The notes under the pieces were generated by a model. It made no database searches and was not told the origin of the DNA. It saw only the letters and a list, made by a program, of their open reading frames with translations. A stretch of DNA of 64,000 nucleotides. Source: Orobanche coerulescens (lineage: Eukaryota > Streptophyta > Magnoliopsida > Lamiales > Orobanchaceae). Within the stretch, counting starts at the first letter, position 1. Each line of letters starts with the position of its first letter. Location: NCBI GenBank assembly GCA_033398695.1, contig CM065818.1, positions 34,062,001 through 34,126,000 on the forward strand, read 5' to 3'. Positions 34,238-46,150 of the stretch are shown piece by piece. Position numbers and translations under genes: made by a program.

Positions 34238-35529
34238 TTTTGGCCACTAAGTATACAGAATACAGCTTGGTAAAATGTTTAGGCGACAAGCTGTACGATT
34301 TTCAAATTAGAGTGCGTAGCAGAAGTTCTTTTAAGTGAGTTGCTGTAAATACAGCAACTAGGCTTTATCTCCTGTTAGCTTGGTGCGTACAGGGTTTTGT
34401 AGTGTATACTTATAAAAATCACAGTTTATGAACAGTTACGGCAGAAGGTAAATAACACAATATTTAAAGTGGCTCGAGGTAAACCCCTCTACGTCCACTG
34501 GTCCTCCACACAGGAGAAACGTTTATTATAATCACTATGTACACAACTACGTGACTATAATCAAACATATCCTTGTATCGTTCACACAGATAGATACAAA
34601 GACTGTCGCTTTCAACCGTTCACACAGATTGGTTAAAGCTTCCTCTTGACTTGCTTCTTCATACACAGTTCCAAAGATTCGTCTTATTCGTCCCACACAG
34701 GTCGAAATAGCTTCTTTAGTTCACACAAAACTAGGTTTTTACTCAAAGGTAAAAGTAAGGTAACCAGGTAAAAACAGCAGCTTGAATATGAAGTTCTTGA
34801 GCTGATGATGGCTGTTCTTGATGACTGAGTATATTTCTTCTCCTTCAGATATGGATTGATGCTAGGAAGAAATATACTTGCTCTTGTAAGCTTGATCTGA
34901 TGATAATGAATATTCAGTCTTTTGATCGTTTGAATATCGCTTGTAAGCTTGTATGTATTCTTGTTTTCTGATCTTCAAATTCCGGGGTATAAATAGCCTT
35001 TGAATAGATCCGTTGAGAATAGATCCGTTGAGCAGAGATTCTGTTCCAATGAGTTGACTGGCTTGTAAAATATAAGATCCGGATTTTGCTCCTTGTCTGA
35101 AGATCTCTGTCGGCTTAGTATTTAAATACTTTTTCCTTTCAGTATTTAAATACTTATTTTCAAACGGGGCTTGACTTTAGCGAGTAAAGTAGATTCCGTT
35201 CCAACGGTCTTCAGCCCTATTGGATAAGTGTTTGAATATCTTGCACTTTACAGTTGGATCGCTGTATCCAATATGTTGATTGACTAACGCTGTATGGAAT
35301 GATGTTGTATGAATGATTCAGGACAGCTTCCATACTTGGTATCATACCGGCTGATGAGCTTCATGTTGTATGATGGCACTTTGTTCTTTCGTTGTATGAT
35401 TGAGGCACTTGCCATCTTGTTGTATGATTGTATTCGGGGCAGCTACTTGTTGTATGTTTGGCTTTTGACTATTTGTTGTATGTTGTTTGTTGTTTGGCAA
35501 TTATCAAAACAACATTGTTTTTCCCAACA
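34238..35529 (-). repeat. Copia-3 5' LTR (1292 bp)
   Basis: Plus-strand start is TTTTGGCCACTAAG, expected TGTTGG with one change; it ends TTCCCAACA. The segment 34490-34740 has repeated CCACACAGG / TTCACACAGA motifs, also present in copia-7. The short frames at 35309-35693 are not genes. Confidence 0.75.
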
Positions 35530-37173
35530 TCAACATATATGAAAATCGAAATAATGAAAATATACTAGTCGCTCCGATACCGCTGTTATTTTTTATCGAA
35601 CTAATAAGATTTATGATCTCATCATATATCAAAATAGTGCAGCGGAAGTATAATATAATATGTAAAAACCCTCCGAGGATCCAAGTATATTAACAAAGTA
35701 CCAAGAACAAGATTGTTACCTCTTATAGCGTGTTTTCGATCGAGCCTTCTAGAGACATTGCAAGAAGTGAGCGTCCTCTACTGTATCCACACAACAAACA
35801 AGTCACGAGCATCTAATGGATTGCTAGCTCTGATTCAATAAAGATTTCACTTAAATCAATTTGAATATAGGTATGTTCTTGATTATGGTAAGAACAAGAA
35901 CACCAAGAATATTATTCAAATGTTCTTGAACTTTGATCTAAAATAACAACTATGAATCTTATTCAATATATTATTAAAGATTGAACTCACAAGATTCGAT
36001 GAAGATTAGATGAGTATTCTAAATACTTTCTTGGTCAAATAATCAATCTTCAAAGATATGAAGATATGTTCTTGATTCTTTTGATTATTCAACTCTTGAA
36101 TATTATCTTCAAGACTTTGAGAGAGAGAAATATCAAAATCAGATTTTTGATTCTCTCTACACAAATATGTCTTCATTTGTGATTAAGTCTTATGTGAGGG
36201 CTATCACAAGACACTCTTATATAGTCCTCCAAATGACTAAGGGTTCACCAACCTTTTCACCAACCATATTTAACCGGAACAAAATAGATGCTCTGCTCGT
36301 TTAAGTGTATGACTTTGTGGGTTCCAATTAATACGGAAATGAGTATAAAAACAATTTTATGACTCATAAATCATAAGCGGCCTCTAGCTAGACATTATGA
36401 CTACCCATATTAAAAGAATTAATTCGACGGCACGAACGAAATCCCGTTACTGTATAATATTTAATCCTCTCGTCGCGCAATATCCTAATTAAGCATAAGG
36501 CATGGATAAGTCGACTTTATATAGCTTAATTAATATTCTTGATCTCAAGTTACAATTGTCCCATTCAAATATTTATCAATAACTCTTTATTGATCAACTT
36601 GAGCATGGGCATGCATTTAAATAATTTTAACTTATCAAGGGCCCATGGATATCTTCTCCGTTTTAGAGGAGGGACAAGTCCCTTCTGGAAAAACTACTTC
36701 CATCTGCATAAATCGTACCATATCCAATCACAAACCGTATGGTCTCTTGTTAAAGAATATGTTGGTATTGTGTTAAATGATACTCATTATGTAGGAAACT
36801 GTAGTGTCTTTAGGTAATAAGGACTTAAATAATATATAACAATCAGAGGAATTATAATGACTTAATCCATATATAATTCTCTTTGTTAGGTCATATCCAA
36901 TACGATTTCTCTACATGTATCAATGACGTGATATAATATCTCATGTTCATGACCAGTAAAACATAACCATCGTATCACTATCATACTAGTAATCATATTA
37001 CTAGGGATATCTAGAATAAATATTCTTTAATACTTTAACGAGCTTTACTATCAAGTCACATACTTGATGATCGTAAGCAGAATATTAATTCAATAATATA
37101 ATCAATATTATATAATAATAATAAATGTCTCCACGTTATTATTAAACAGTATACTTAGGGCATTATACTAACA
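35530..37173 (-). mobile_element. Copia-4: LTR with adjoining PBS, minus strand
   Basis: A 1590-bp LTR (35584-37173) with plus-strand ends TGTTATTTTT and ACTAACA. On its left, 35530-35583 holds a minus-strand PBS (GCGGTATCGGAGCG), so this is a 5' LTR whose interior was broken off where copia-3 lies. A TATA-like CTTATATAG lies near 36218. The flanks ACCGC and GAGAT do not match, which excludes a simple solo LTR. Confidence 0.7.
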
Positions 37174-37466
37174 GAGATTGTAACAGTTTACCTCGGACTG
37201 ATAGAAGACAATGCGGAAAAGGTTGATCTTGAGCCTATAGAAAAAGATACGGAGAGAGGATGTAGGCACGTTTGGCCGAACCTCTATAAATCTTGTATCG
37301 TTTATCTTCTGCAATTTAGTTACGTTTCCCCAACGCAAAAGAGTTTGAAAACTCTACTCCGCGAAATAATCCACCATTCCAAGTGGGGTGCCGATTTCCA
37401 ACAATTGGTATCGGAGCCAGGTTGCCATAAAAATCTGCTTAACATCCGAGGAGATAAAAAGATCCA

Positions 37467-38820
37467 ATGGCGCTCCAATTTTCACCGGCCGAAGGTCTTG
37501 CTTTAGATCGACCACCATTCTTTGATGAATCGAATTTTATGACGTGGAAGAAGAAATGTCTATTTTCATCCGAGCTTACGACATCGAGCTTTGGAAAGTT
37601 ATTTGCCTAGGTCCCAAAATTCCTACAAAACTGGATGGCTCTCTCAAAAGCTTCCAAGATTATAATGATGAAGATTGGAAGAACAACCACTATAATTGCA
37701 AAGCAACGCAATTATTATATTGTGCTCTAAATCCGGAAGAACACGACCGGATATCATCATGTGACAGTGCCAAAGAGATTTGGAAAATGCTTGAGGTAAC
37801 TCATGAAGAAACATCACAAGTCAAGGAGACGAAAATCAATATGCTCTTTCGCGACTACGAGCTATTTAACGAACATGCTCGACCGATTTTTGGTTATTAC
37901 TAATGGACTAGCTTGTTTTTGGAAACAATTAACAAGTAGTGAAAAGTAAAGAAAATCCTACAATCACTACCTGCTGAATGGGACGAGACAGTTATGGTGA
38001 TTATATAATCGAAAGATTTAAATAATCTTAGTGCCCTCGTTGGTTCACTAATAAACTATGAGATAGTTCTTAAGTCTCGGAACGCCAAGCCGAAACCGAA
38101 AGAAAGAACAATAGCTTTAAAAGCTAAAAAGGTGTCAAGAAATGAAGAAATCCAGGTGGACGAAGATGATGAAGAATTGGCATATTATGCTAAGAATATA
38201 AATAAGTACCAAAACTTATTAAACCGGCAAAGAAAAGACATCAACTCGAGCGAGTCACAGAAATTCGACAATAATTGTCGAAACTGTGGTAAACCACGTC
38301 ACTTTGCTAAAAATTACTGAGGCTCGACTTCGAAGAAGAAAGTGCTTATAGCCATATGGAGTGACGAAGAGGATGACGACGAATTTATTCAAAATAACCT
38401 CACACTCATGGCAAGGAGTTCATTCGACGAAAGCGACGTCGAAATCCAGGTTAGTACATCATCTCAAGATGAACTTTTTGAAGCATTCGAACTTTTACAT
38501 ACCGATTTTTAAAATACTTTAATTGATAATAAATCCCCAAAAGTGAAAAATAAATTATTGAAAATCGAAATTTCCAAAATAAATGAAACAAGGAGATTTA
38601 TAGAAAGCGATCATTTTAAATGCCTTGAAACTGAAAATAAATTAAAGAATGATCTTTTAAAAGTTTAAAATGAACTCAAGGATTTAACGAATAAGTTTTC
38701 TTGCGGAAATAACAGATTTGAACAAATACTTTCCGTTCAAAAATTTTCATTAAATAAACACGGGTTAGGATTCAAGCCAAATAATAAAACCGAATCCTTA
38801 AATTTTAAAATACCCCGATG
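37467..38820 (+). pseudogene. Copia-5 gag (broken)
   Basis: Starts near 37467 (MALQFSPAEGLALDRPPFFD) with an early frameshift, then 37544-37903 (ELWKVICLGPKIP, DRISSCDSAKEIWKMLEVTHEET). After another shift come LQSLPAEWDETV and 38132-38320 with a zinc knuckle CRNCGKPRHFAKNY, whose last cysteine is changed to tyrosine. Shifted acidic and coiled-coil parts follow up to KHGLGF near 38760. The sequence then decays towards the PPT, with no pol. Confidence 0.8.
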
Positions 38821-39487
38821 TGAGAAATTTTTAAAACTTGGGCATCATATTTCTATTTCCAAAATCCCAATATGGACGATCAAAATTAAAAGGTTTTGAT
38901 TCCAAAGGAACCCTTATACCGAATATCGTCTATGTTTCAAAAGAAAAACCAACTCTCGGTTGGATCCCCAAAAATCAAAAGTAATATATTTCCAACAATT
39001 GGTACTTTGATAATTTATATTTTTAACAATTGGTATTTAACTCAGGGGGAGTTACCATTATTCTTAAAATAAGAAATCTATTTTTGAGGGGGAGTTTTAC
39101 CAGTTAATTATCATATTTAATTTTTATTATCAATTTTATTGATTATTATTGCACTTTTTATTATGACAAAAAAGGGGAGAAGATGTTGAGAAAAATGATG
39201 GGAGAATATGAGAATATGAGTCACGGAAGAATGACTAAAAAAATAAAAATAATATCCCAATCAAGAAAGGGGGAGAAAAGACGAAGGAGAAGAAAGTCGA
39301 GAAAATAAAAGTAGAAGTTGAAAAAGAAAAAATGAGAAGGAGTTGAAAAGGAGAAAAGAAAAGATGGGGAGAAGAAAACTAACGAAACGGACAAAGCCGA
39401 ATACTTTGATCTGTATTATTTTATATTTTTACATGTATAAATCCCATCAGAAAGTTGTTGTTTTGTCATCATCAAAAAGGGGGAGAT
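38821..39487 (+). other. Copia-5 interior tail and PPT
   Basis: AT- and A-rich sequence with GGGGGAG-type purine tracts near 39050, 39100, 39175, 39270 and 39478. The last, followed by TGTTGG, is the functional-type PPT. The Lys-rich frame 39343-39540 only reflects the purine-rich composition. Confidence 0.6.
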
Positions 39488-39659
39488 TGTTGGAATATTC
39501 TATTCCACATTATATTAAAAAGGTTTTGATGATGAGTTGATGACGAGTTGTCGATCAAAGAAAACAACAATAGAATGAAGCAAAAATAACAATAAATCAA
39601 GGAGGAGTCGAAGTCGCTCGAAATAGACGAGGAACGTCACCTGATTCTGAGAACGTATG

Positions 39660-39835
39660 AGGAAAAGCTAACTGATCAGACCAGGCGGGAAAAGTCATCT
39701 GATCAGACCAGACGGGAAAAGTCATCTGATCAGACAAGACGGGAAAAGTCATCTGATCAGACCGGACTGCAAAAAGTCATCTGATCAGAACAGACGGGAA
39801 AATTCTTCTGAACAGACCAGATGAGAAGAAACCCA
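39660..39835 (+). repeat. 27-bp tandem repeat with CTGATCAG palindrome
   Basis: Five to six units of 27 bp, each TCTGATCAGACCAGACGGG plus AAAAGTCA with small changes. The palindrome CTGATCAG heads each unit. It lies in U3 of copia-5, upstream of the ACGTACGT array. Confidence 0.8.
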
Positions 39836-39857
39836 GCTGAAGTGTCACCTGATGATT

Positions 39858-40290
39858 TAACGTACGCTATGCATGTATCATAACGTACGTAATAGAAAGT
39901 CACCTGAAGACTTACCTGATGGGTTAGCGCATGCTACGAAGAATTATTAATGTACGCTAAAAAGGACATTTAACGTATGTAAGACACCATGCTTAACGTA
40001 CCTAATGTATTCTGAATACGTATTCAAACTAAACAACTGTTGGAAGATTTGAAGTCAAAGTCAAAAAGGCATGCAACGGATCTATAACTTTAAGGATTAA
40101 CACACGCTACGAATCAATCTTAACGTAATCAAGCAATTAACGTACGTAATGGAGAAGAGCTAACATACGTAAAGGTTGGACAGAAGCCACTAGACTGAAA
40201 CTGCAAGCAGATAACGTACGCTATAGAGAGGCTTTAACGCACGTAAAAGTGTTAACGTACGATATGCATGAAGCATAACGCACACTATGA
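39858..40290 (+). repeat. TTAACGTACGTAA-type array in copia-5 U3
   Basis: About fourteen dispersed motifs such as TTAACGTACGCTA, TTAACGTACGTAA and TTAGCGCATGCTA, ending about 40 bp before the TATA box at 40329. The motif is nearly the same as in the LARD LTR although the two elements belong to different superfamilies. Confidence 0.7.
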
Positions 40291-40532
40291 AGAGGCAGTG
40301 GGCTAACGGCTAGTTGAGAGAATATGCCTATAAATACCAAGTCATTTGGTATCATTCAACACAATAACAAGCAAATCACATATTGATCAGATATCATTGT
40401 ATACACTATCGTTGTTGTAATTATGCTAAATTGACAAGTGTTTGAATATTCATACACGAAAACACACACGAGAGGAAAGATATAGATTGTAGATTGATTT
40501 GGTGTTATTAGGATCATTGATCCGGCATTATT

Positions 40533-42936
40533 TATAACACCCCAAACTAGGCGGACATTACAGTGCTATGGACCCCCGACTGGGACCCACCCGGCGAATG
40601 AAGATTAATGTATTACACAATACAATGTAGTACCGAACCACATTATGTCATCAATTGTTCCGATGAGGAGTTTCAAGTACAACACACCCAGGAATACAGA
40701 AATACATGTATATTTTACATGGAGATAAAATATACAACACTGAATGAAATAAAAATCCAAACAGAACTGCAGCGGAAAAATACATGACAAAGAAACATGA
40801 ACAAATGAAGAGACTGGGGCCCCCTACTAGTATCACTGGGACTCCTTTCCGTAAACGTTCTCTTCCCGTATTTTTGCCTTGCCATGACCTAAAAATAATA
40901 TCCCCAACAGGGTCATTTACATAGAACAATAATCCTCAAGAGTTGAACAAGCGCAATCATTATATATATTAGTTATGAAATCAAGCTGAAGAGGGGCATC
41001 ATAGTACGCCCGTAATGGGACGTGCAAGTGCACAAGACGAGGGTCCGGACACATCTGCACTTGCACCTAATTAGTCTCACGGAGGCACGTTACTGTGTGC
41101 ACAGTCCATTGTGTCGGTGAACCCGTATCACATGACTATCGTGTGTCCGACTAAAAATTCCACACATAACCACCCAGCCACGCAATATGAACCCAGAAGG
41201 TCACACGAACAAAAGTGACCATGAAGAATATCAATGAATAGAAAATCGACAAGGGTCAATAATGACTCACCGAGATGAAATAATAATGAAATGAATGAAA
41301 GCTCACTGAAATGATTGGAACCGTCGTTCCTCGTGAAATGAATGATTAGTTTGATAATTACAAATCTCGACATGATTAATACACTATGAATGAATTATGA
41401 ATATGAATGAACAACAAAGAAAGGAATGAGTATCCTTTTAACTGAGTAAGAATTAACTTACACAATACCGGTGATGAAATGTCCTCTCTCGAACAAATAT
41501 CCTTAATGGAATTATCAGTCGCTCGAACAACCTTGAATAACATAATTACCAATAAATTATTAATATACGTATCAAGTAAGTTCACAACCAACTCAAAATT
41601 CGATACAACAATATCCAAACTCATTGGGGCATTCGAACAAATACGTTGCAAACATTCATCCTTTGATTATAACCAATCCCAAATATATCGAAACCAACCT
41701 CTAAAATGAGTAGTTCAACTCTAACAAAACATCATCAATACAATCAAATAAGCCAATAGGAATACTCCATTCGAGATTACGACAAAATCTTGTCGAAACC
41801 CCAATAATCCCAAAGTCAACCCTTAGGGTGTTCTTGAATAATTCTCCAAATACTCAACAAATCTGAAAAACACACCAATAAATCCATAGGAATACATGAA
41901 TCCATGGTAGATAATCTATCTCTAACATATTCCAACATATAGCAAGCTAACTCGAAGAGATCGGAAGGAGAACACTCAAATCCCGAAATTCTAGATTCAA
42001 GAAATGTTTACCTTGATTTGGTGAGTTGGAGAAGATTAAATGATGATTAATCTGAACTAGAAGCTTGAAGATATTGATAGTTGATTGCATCTCGAATAAC
42101 ACTCCACAAAATGTCCAAAGTCGCCCAAAATCGCCTGTGAGAGAAGGTGATATGTGAAAATGCCGTAACTGGACTCAACTGTCCTATTCATACGAGAACT
42201 AGCTTAGCGCGCGCTAGCTCCTAATATTAGCGTGCGCTAGCGGGTTCACCGGACAGTCCAGCGAGTTCTGACTGCTTCGTTAGCATGCGCTACGAACTTG
42301 CTAGCATGCGCTAACGTCTTCTCTTTAGTATGCGTTAACCAAAATTAGCGTGCGCTAACTAATGTTTGATACCCAACAACTAGAGTCCATAACCTACTGC
42401 CCCAAAGTCTGATCAAGCCTTAGCGCGCGCTACACTGATGCTTAGCGTGCGCTACCAAAATAACTCTTACGTACGCTATACCTACTCCTAGCGCGCTAAG
42501 AATTTCCCGCCTCAGTCCAGTACCTACTGGACTGCCTTCTCCCAAAACGCTAGCGCGCGCTGATGAAGCGATAGCGTGCATTACAACTCACAACTGGCAT
42601 ACGCTATTTTCCAATCATAGCATGCGCTACAAATCATCCAATTCAGTCCAGTACCTGACTGGACTCTACCTCAATTGCACTAACGTGCACTAATGATCAA
42701 TGGTAGTGTACGCTACACCCCATACACAGGCTACCAAAACGAAGATAATGATAGTATTCTCGACTCGAATCTCAAACAATGTTGAAAGGCGAATGATAAC
42801 TGATCCAAGGTTCCAAATATGCCAAATGGTGAACACAATGAACAAACATGAATGATGAATGATTATTACTGAGTGAAAGATTACTGAATGACAATTAACT
42901 AAATGATAATGAATGAATTTACAATCGGGTATTACA
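40533..42936 (-). mobile_element. Gypsy solo LTR with perfect TTATT duplication
   Basis: A 2404-bp LTR of the gypsy-2 lineage (TATAACACCCC ... GGTATTACA on the plus strand, first TG changed to TA). It is flanked by TTATT at 40528-40532 and 42937-42941. A solo LTR with matching target duplication is the product of unequal recombination between two LTRs of a once complete element. It sits inside the copia-5 3' LTR and is thus younger than copia-5. Confidence 0.92.
42193..42715 (-). repeat. TTAGCGCGCGCTAG-type array in solo LTR U3
   Basis: About seventeen dispersed motifs such as TTAGCGCGCGCTA, TTAGCGTGCGCTAG, CTAGCATGCGCTA and one TTACGTACGCTA, upstream (higher coordinates) of the expected minus-strand promoter near 42180. 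The same framework TTA-palindrome-TAA as in the ACGTACGT arrays, but with a GCGC core. Confidence 0.7.
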
Positions 42937-43319
42937 TTATTAAAATCATATCTAAATCCAAGAGCGGTTTGTCTAGTACCATAGAAAGCTAGATAGGATG
43001 CTTCCTTGTCCGATAGAAAAGGAAAACAGTTTATCTTGGACCGACATAAAGACAAGATTGTAACCGTTTACCTCGGACTGATAGAAGATGAGATTATAAT
43101 GGTTTACCTCGGACCGATAGAAGGCAAGGCGGAAAAGGTTGATCTTGAGCCTATAGACAAAGATACGGAGAGAGGACATAGGCACGTTTGGCCGAACCTC
43201 TATAAATCTTGTGTCGTTTATCTTCCGCAATTTAATTACGCTTCCACAATGCAAAGGAGTTTGAAAACTCTACTCCGGGATATAATCCACCATTCCAAGT
43301 GGGGTGCCAATTTCCAACA

Positions 43320-44958
43320 CATATGTTATATAGTATTACGTACGTACCTTATGCAGTTTTTGCATATGCTAAAGTTATACGTAACGTATGCTAAGATACC
43401 TGGAGGTTTGAGGCAATAGCCTCTGTCAACCTCCTTACGTACATTAACTTCAGTCAATAGCGTATGTTAGGACGAGGTTGCAACGTACGTCATTTACCTA
43501 TTGGTTCGAGGCAGTAACTTATGGAAATAGATTTATGTACGCTAACACTAATGCGTTGCGTACGCTATCAGCTCTCAGCGTACGCTAAGTATTCCATGCA
43601 AAGCACGTAAATTCCCATGATGGTTTGAGTTAGTAGCCTCTGCTCAGCCCGCAGCATACATAGTTATTGGATGTTAGCGTACGTTAATGGTCTTACATAT
43701 ATAAGTGTTTAGATGTTACGTACGTAACGTGGTCACGGTTATATAAACACGGACATCAGCCTTTTCCTGCAATTACTCACTTTCTTAACCTAAACCTATA
43801 AGAGAGCGCAAGGGAGATGACTTGAAGGCGATTTGGTGCAATCTTTCATCATCTAATCCATCCTTCCTTTCGAAATCAAGGTAATCATCCTAGAACCCTA
43901 AATTTTGAGATTTGGTGGTTTCTTAAGGACTTCGTACGATTTAACTTGTATTACTCTTAGAATCATGTTGAGCATGAATTACTTATCCCGAATACATATT
44001 TCCCCTATGAATTCATAGTATGATTTCCATATTTTGGCAAAAATCGAGAGGGTCAGTTGTGGTCCGCCCTCTATCTTATTGAATATTGTTTTATACGAAT
44101 CATATGCGGGGTTTCGGGAGTTCCTTCTTGTTAATTGAGTATTGATTGTTGATTATCATATTCCTTATGAATCGTTAGGTCCAGAAGTGCCTTCTTGGAC
44201 CAACCGAGCTTGAATACCATTTTTCTTCGATTCAAATATGTCTCAAAGGCAAGTGTATGTTTATGATTATATGTTCTTGACTTTGAAAGTGATGTATATG
44301 TGCTGTATGTGAGTATATTCTCACTCCAGGACAGGCCGATGGGTCCTCTGAGGGGTCTTTGCTTTTGGTGGGGTCCATGAACATATTTGGGTTAACCACT
44401 CCTGGACGGGACGGCGGGTCCTCTGATGGATCTCTACTTCTAGTACGATCAACGGTTAATCACGTATATATTTGAAATGGGAAATGATATAAGATTTAGT
44501 TATTCCGGAATACTAGTCACGAGTTTGATGAAATCGATGTTATGCTTACTTTATCATTCGAGAAATATTATTTCATAATCGATATACTTGCACTAGCTAT
44601 TCCAGGGCTAACCCCACTTGGGAAAAATACGTTTCATATATTTCAGGTTCTAGGTGAGCAAAGAAGGGTACCGGGTCGGCGTGAAGATGATAGGCAAGAG
44701 TGATGTTGTGTCATTTCCTTTTCTATAGCGATTATGTTCTCCATCTGAGATGTTGTACCTTGAATGATTTCTAGTACTCGAGTACTACAGGATATTTTCC
44801 TGGTTGTTCTATTATCTTTAGACATTGATTTTTATTTCCTTTTGTTTGATTATATCTAGACCTTATCGGTCAAAGTTCATCGTTATCGTATAGACTTTTA
44901 GATCCCACGAAAGGCTCACGGCGATGTATTATACCCTGAATATCTTGAGGGTGTTACA
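43320..44958 (+). mobile_element. 3' part of another gypsy LTR (plus strand)
   Basis: Ends GAGGGTGTTACA at 44958. A TATA box (TATATAAACA, about 43740-43748) is preceded by about ten ACGTACGT-type motifs (43335-43735). Two GGGTCCTCTGA-containing blocks near 44352 and 44425 form an internal repeat. The left end was cut when copia-5 inserted or recombined. It is followed directly by hAT sequence, so it had inserted into a hAT element. Confidence 0.7.
43335..43735 (+). repeat. ACGTACGT array upstream of LTR TATA box
   Basis: About ten dispersed motifs (TTACGTACGTAC, TTAGCGTACGTTAA, CAGCGTACGCTAAG, GTTACGTACGTAAC and variants) ending only a few bases before TATATAAA at about 43740. Confidence 0.7.
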
Positions 44959-46150
44959 TTAAGGACGTATTACTCAAATACACCAATTCACCATGCTTTT
45001 ATAGATATTTTTAAAAAAATTGATCTTCTGCGCGAACTAATGTCATTGAAGAGTCTGATTTGATTAGAGCTTCCATGCAATCTAAATATAACAAGTATCG
45101 GGGGATTTCGATAAAGTGAATAAATATTATTTCTTAGCCATTGTGCTTGATCCCCATCATACATTAGATAAGGTGGTTGATTTCTTTGTGGTTATATGTG
45201 GAGATGATGATTCTAGTGAAAGGGTTGTTGAAGGTCACATAAATAGAGTGAAGGATTTTTTGAAAAAGCTTTATAATATTTATGAGGGTGTATCCATGGT
45301 TCAACCACCTCATAGCGAAACTAGTAGTGTTGGAGGTAATAATTCATGCATTTCAAGTGGTAATGAGTCATTAAGTTTAAGTTTGAGTTCTCAGGCGAAA
45401 AGGAGGTTGCAAGAAAAAAGTTTAGTGAGGAAAGCGATAAAAATGGTATCATTCAAAACGACGTGGATAGATATTTATTGAATGCTATGAAGGGGATGGA
45501 GATGAAAACTTCAATATTCTAAATTGATGGAGAGTTAATGAAGTATCTAAATACCTTATATTGACACTTATTGCACGTGATATTTTAGTAATTTCGGTTT
45601 CGACCATTGCTTCCAAGTCGTGCTTTAGTACTAGTAGACATATCATTGATTCCGTCCGTTCTTCTTCGAGTCCCAAAATGATGGAAGCTTTACTCAAAAT
45701 TGGCTAAGTGGAAGTCACGTTGCTGTAAATCATGAACCAACGACGGGAAAGTAGAGTTTTATGAGAGAATTGAAAAAGGTAATCTCTATTTTTGAATTAG
45801 TGTTTTTTTTTAGAATTTGAATTACATACTTGATTACAAGTTATGTACATTTTTAGTCTATCAATTATTGTATATGTTTTTTAATGCAGAAATGTCCAAG
45901 AATATCATGTTATCGGCAAAAAGTAGAAGATAAAAGAAATACGAAAGGTGGAAGCAAGAAGTTAAATATAAAGAACATCGTTAGTGTTATTGATTTTAAC
46001 TATGAGCTGTTCTATTGGCTGTTTGGACTATTTTATGAACTGTTTAATGGATTTTTTTATGGACTTTGTGATAGTAATTATTTTGGATGTATTTGAAATA
46101 TTTTGGATCTTTTTTGTAAAAGTTCCAGTGCAAGTTAGAAGCTGTTTTTC
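44959..46150 (+). pseudogene. hAT transposase, C-terminal remnant
   Basis: hAT transposases excise and insert DNA elements. The sequence reads KYRGDFDKVNKYYFLAIVLDPHH (about 45080-45160), the RNase H-like plant hAT block, then 45116-45481. After a frameshift and stops it continues with the hATC dimerisation block (LARDILVISVSTIASKSCF and SSSPKMMEALLKI, about 45570-45700). An intron-like GGTAATC ... TGCAG spans about 45778-45890. The 5' half with BED finger and first catalytic residues is absent. Confidence 0.75.

Larger units (their letters stand above)
33345..35529 (-). mobile_element. Copia-3: 5' LTR plus gag scraps, minus strand
   Basis: The 5' LTR (34238-35529) is followed on the minus strand by a PBS (AGTGGTATCAGACC) and gag pieces, then cut at 33345 by the Tat-like LTR. 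The LTR matches that of copia-7 (59614-60765), including AAGTGGCTCGAGGTAAACC and several CACACAG motifs. No pol remains. Confidence 0.75.
37174..43319 (+). mobile_element. Copia-5: plus-strand gag-only copia, pol lost
   Basis: A remnant of the 5' LTR (37174-37403, ending TTTCCAACA), PBS (TTGGTATCGGAGCC, 37404 on), a 2.1 kb interior with gag only, PPT (AAAAAGGGGGAGAT, to 39487), then the 3' LTR (39488-43319) interrupted by a gypsy solo LTR. LTR ends 37174-37403 and 43050-43319 match closely. No protease, integrase or RT is present, so the element could only move in trans. Confidence 0.82.
39488..43319 (+). repeat. Copia-5 3' LTR, interrupted by a solo LTR
   Basis: LTR pieces 39488-40532 and 42937-43319 add to about 1.4 kb. 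It starts TGTTGGAATATTC and ends TTTCCAACA. A TATA box (TATAAATA, 40329-40336) follows two repeat blocks: a 27-bp tandem repeat (39660-39830) and an ACGTACGT array (39858-40290). Confidence 0.8.

Noticed and set aside
35584..37173. Solo LTR with target duplication
   Set aside because: Flanks differ (ACCGC and GAGAT) and a PBS adjoins the left side, so it is a 5' LTR of a broken element.
39343..39540. Lys-rich basic protein
   Set aside because: Purine-rich sequence before the copia-5 PPT; the frame runs across the PPT into the LTR.
39660..39835. CRISPR-like array (27-bp units)
   Set aside because: Contiguous tandem units without unique spacers, in a plant LTR.
45116..45481. Independent host gene of 121 codons
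   Set aside because: Its start matches the middle of hAT transposases (NKYYFLAIVLDP) and hATC follows after a frameshift.
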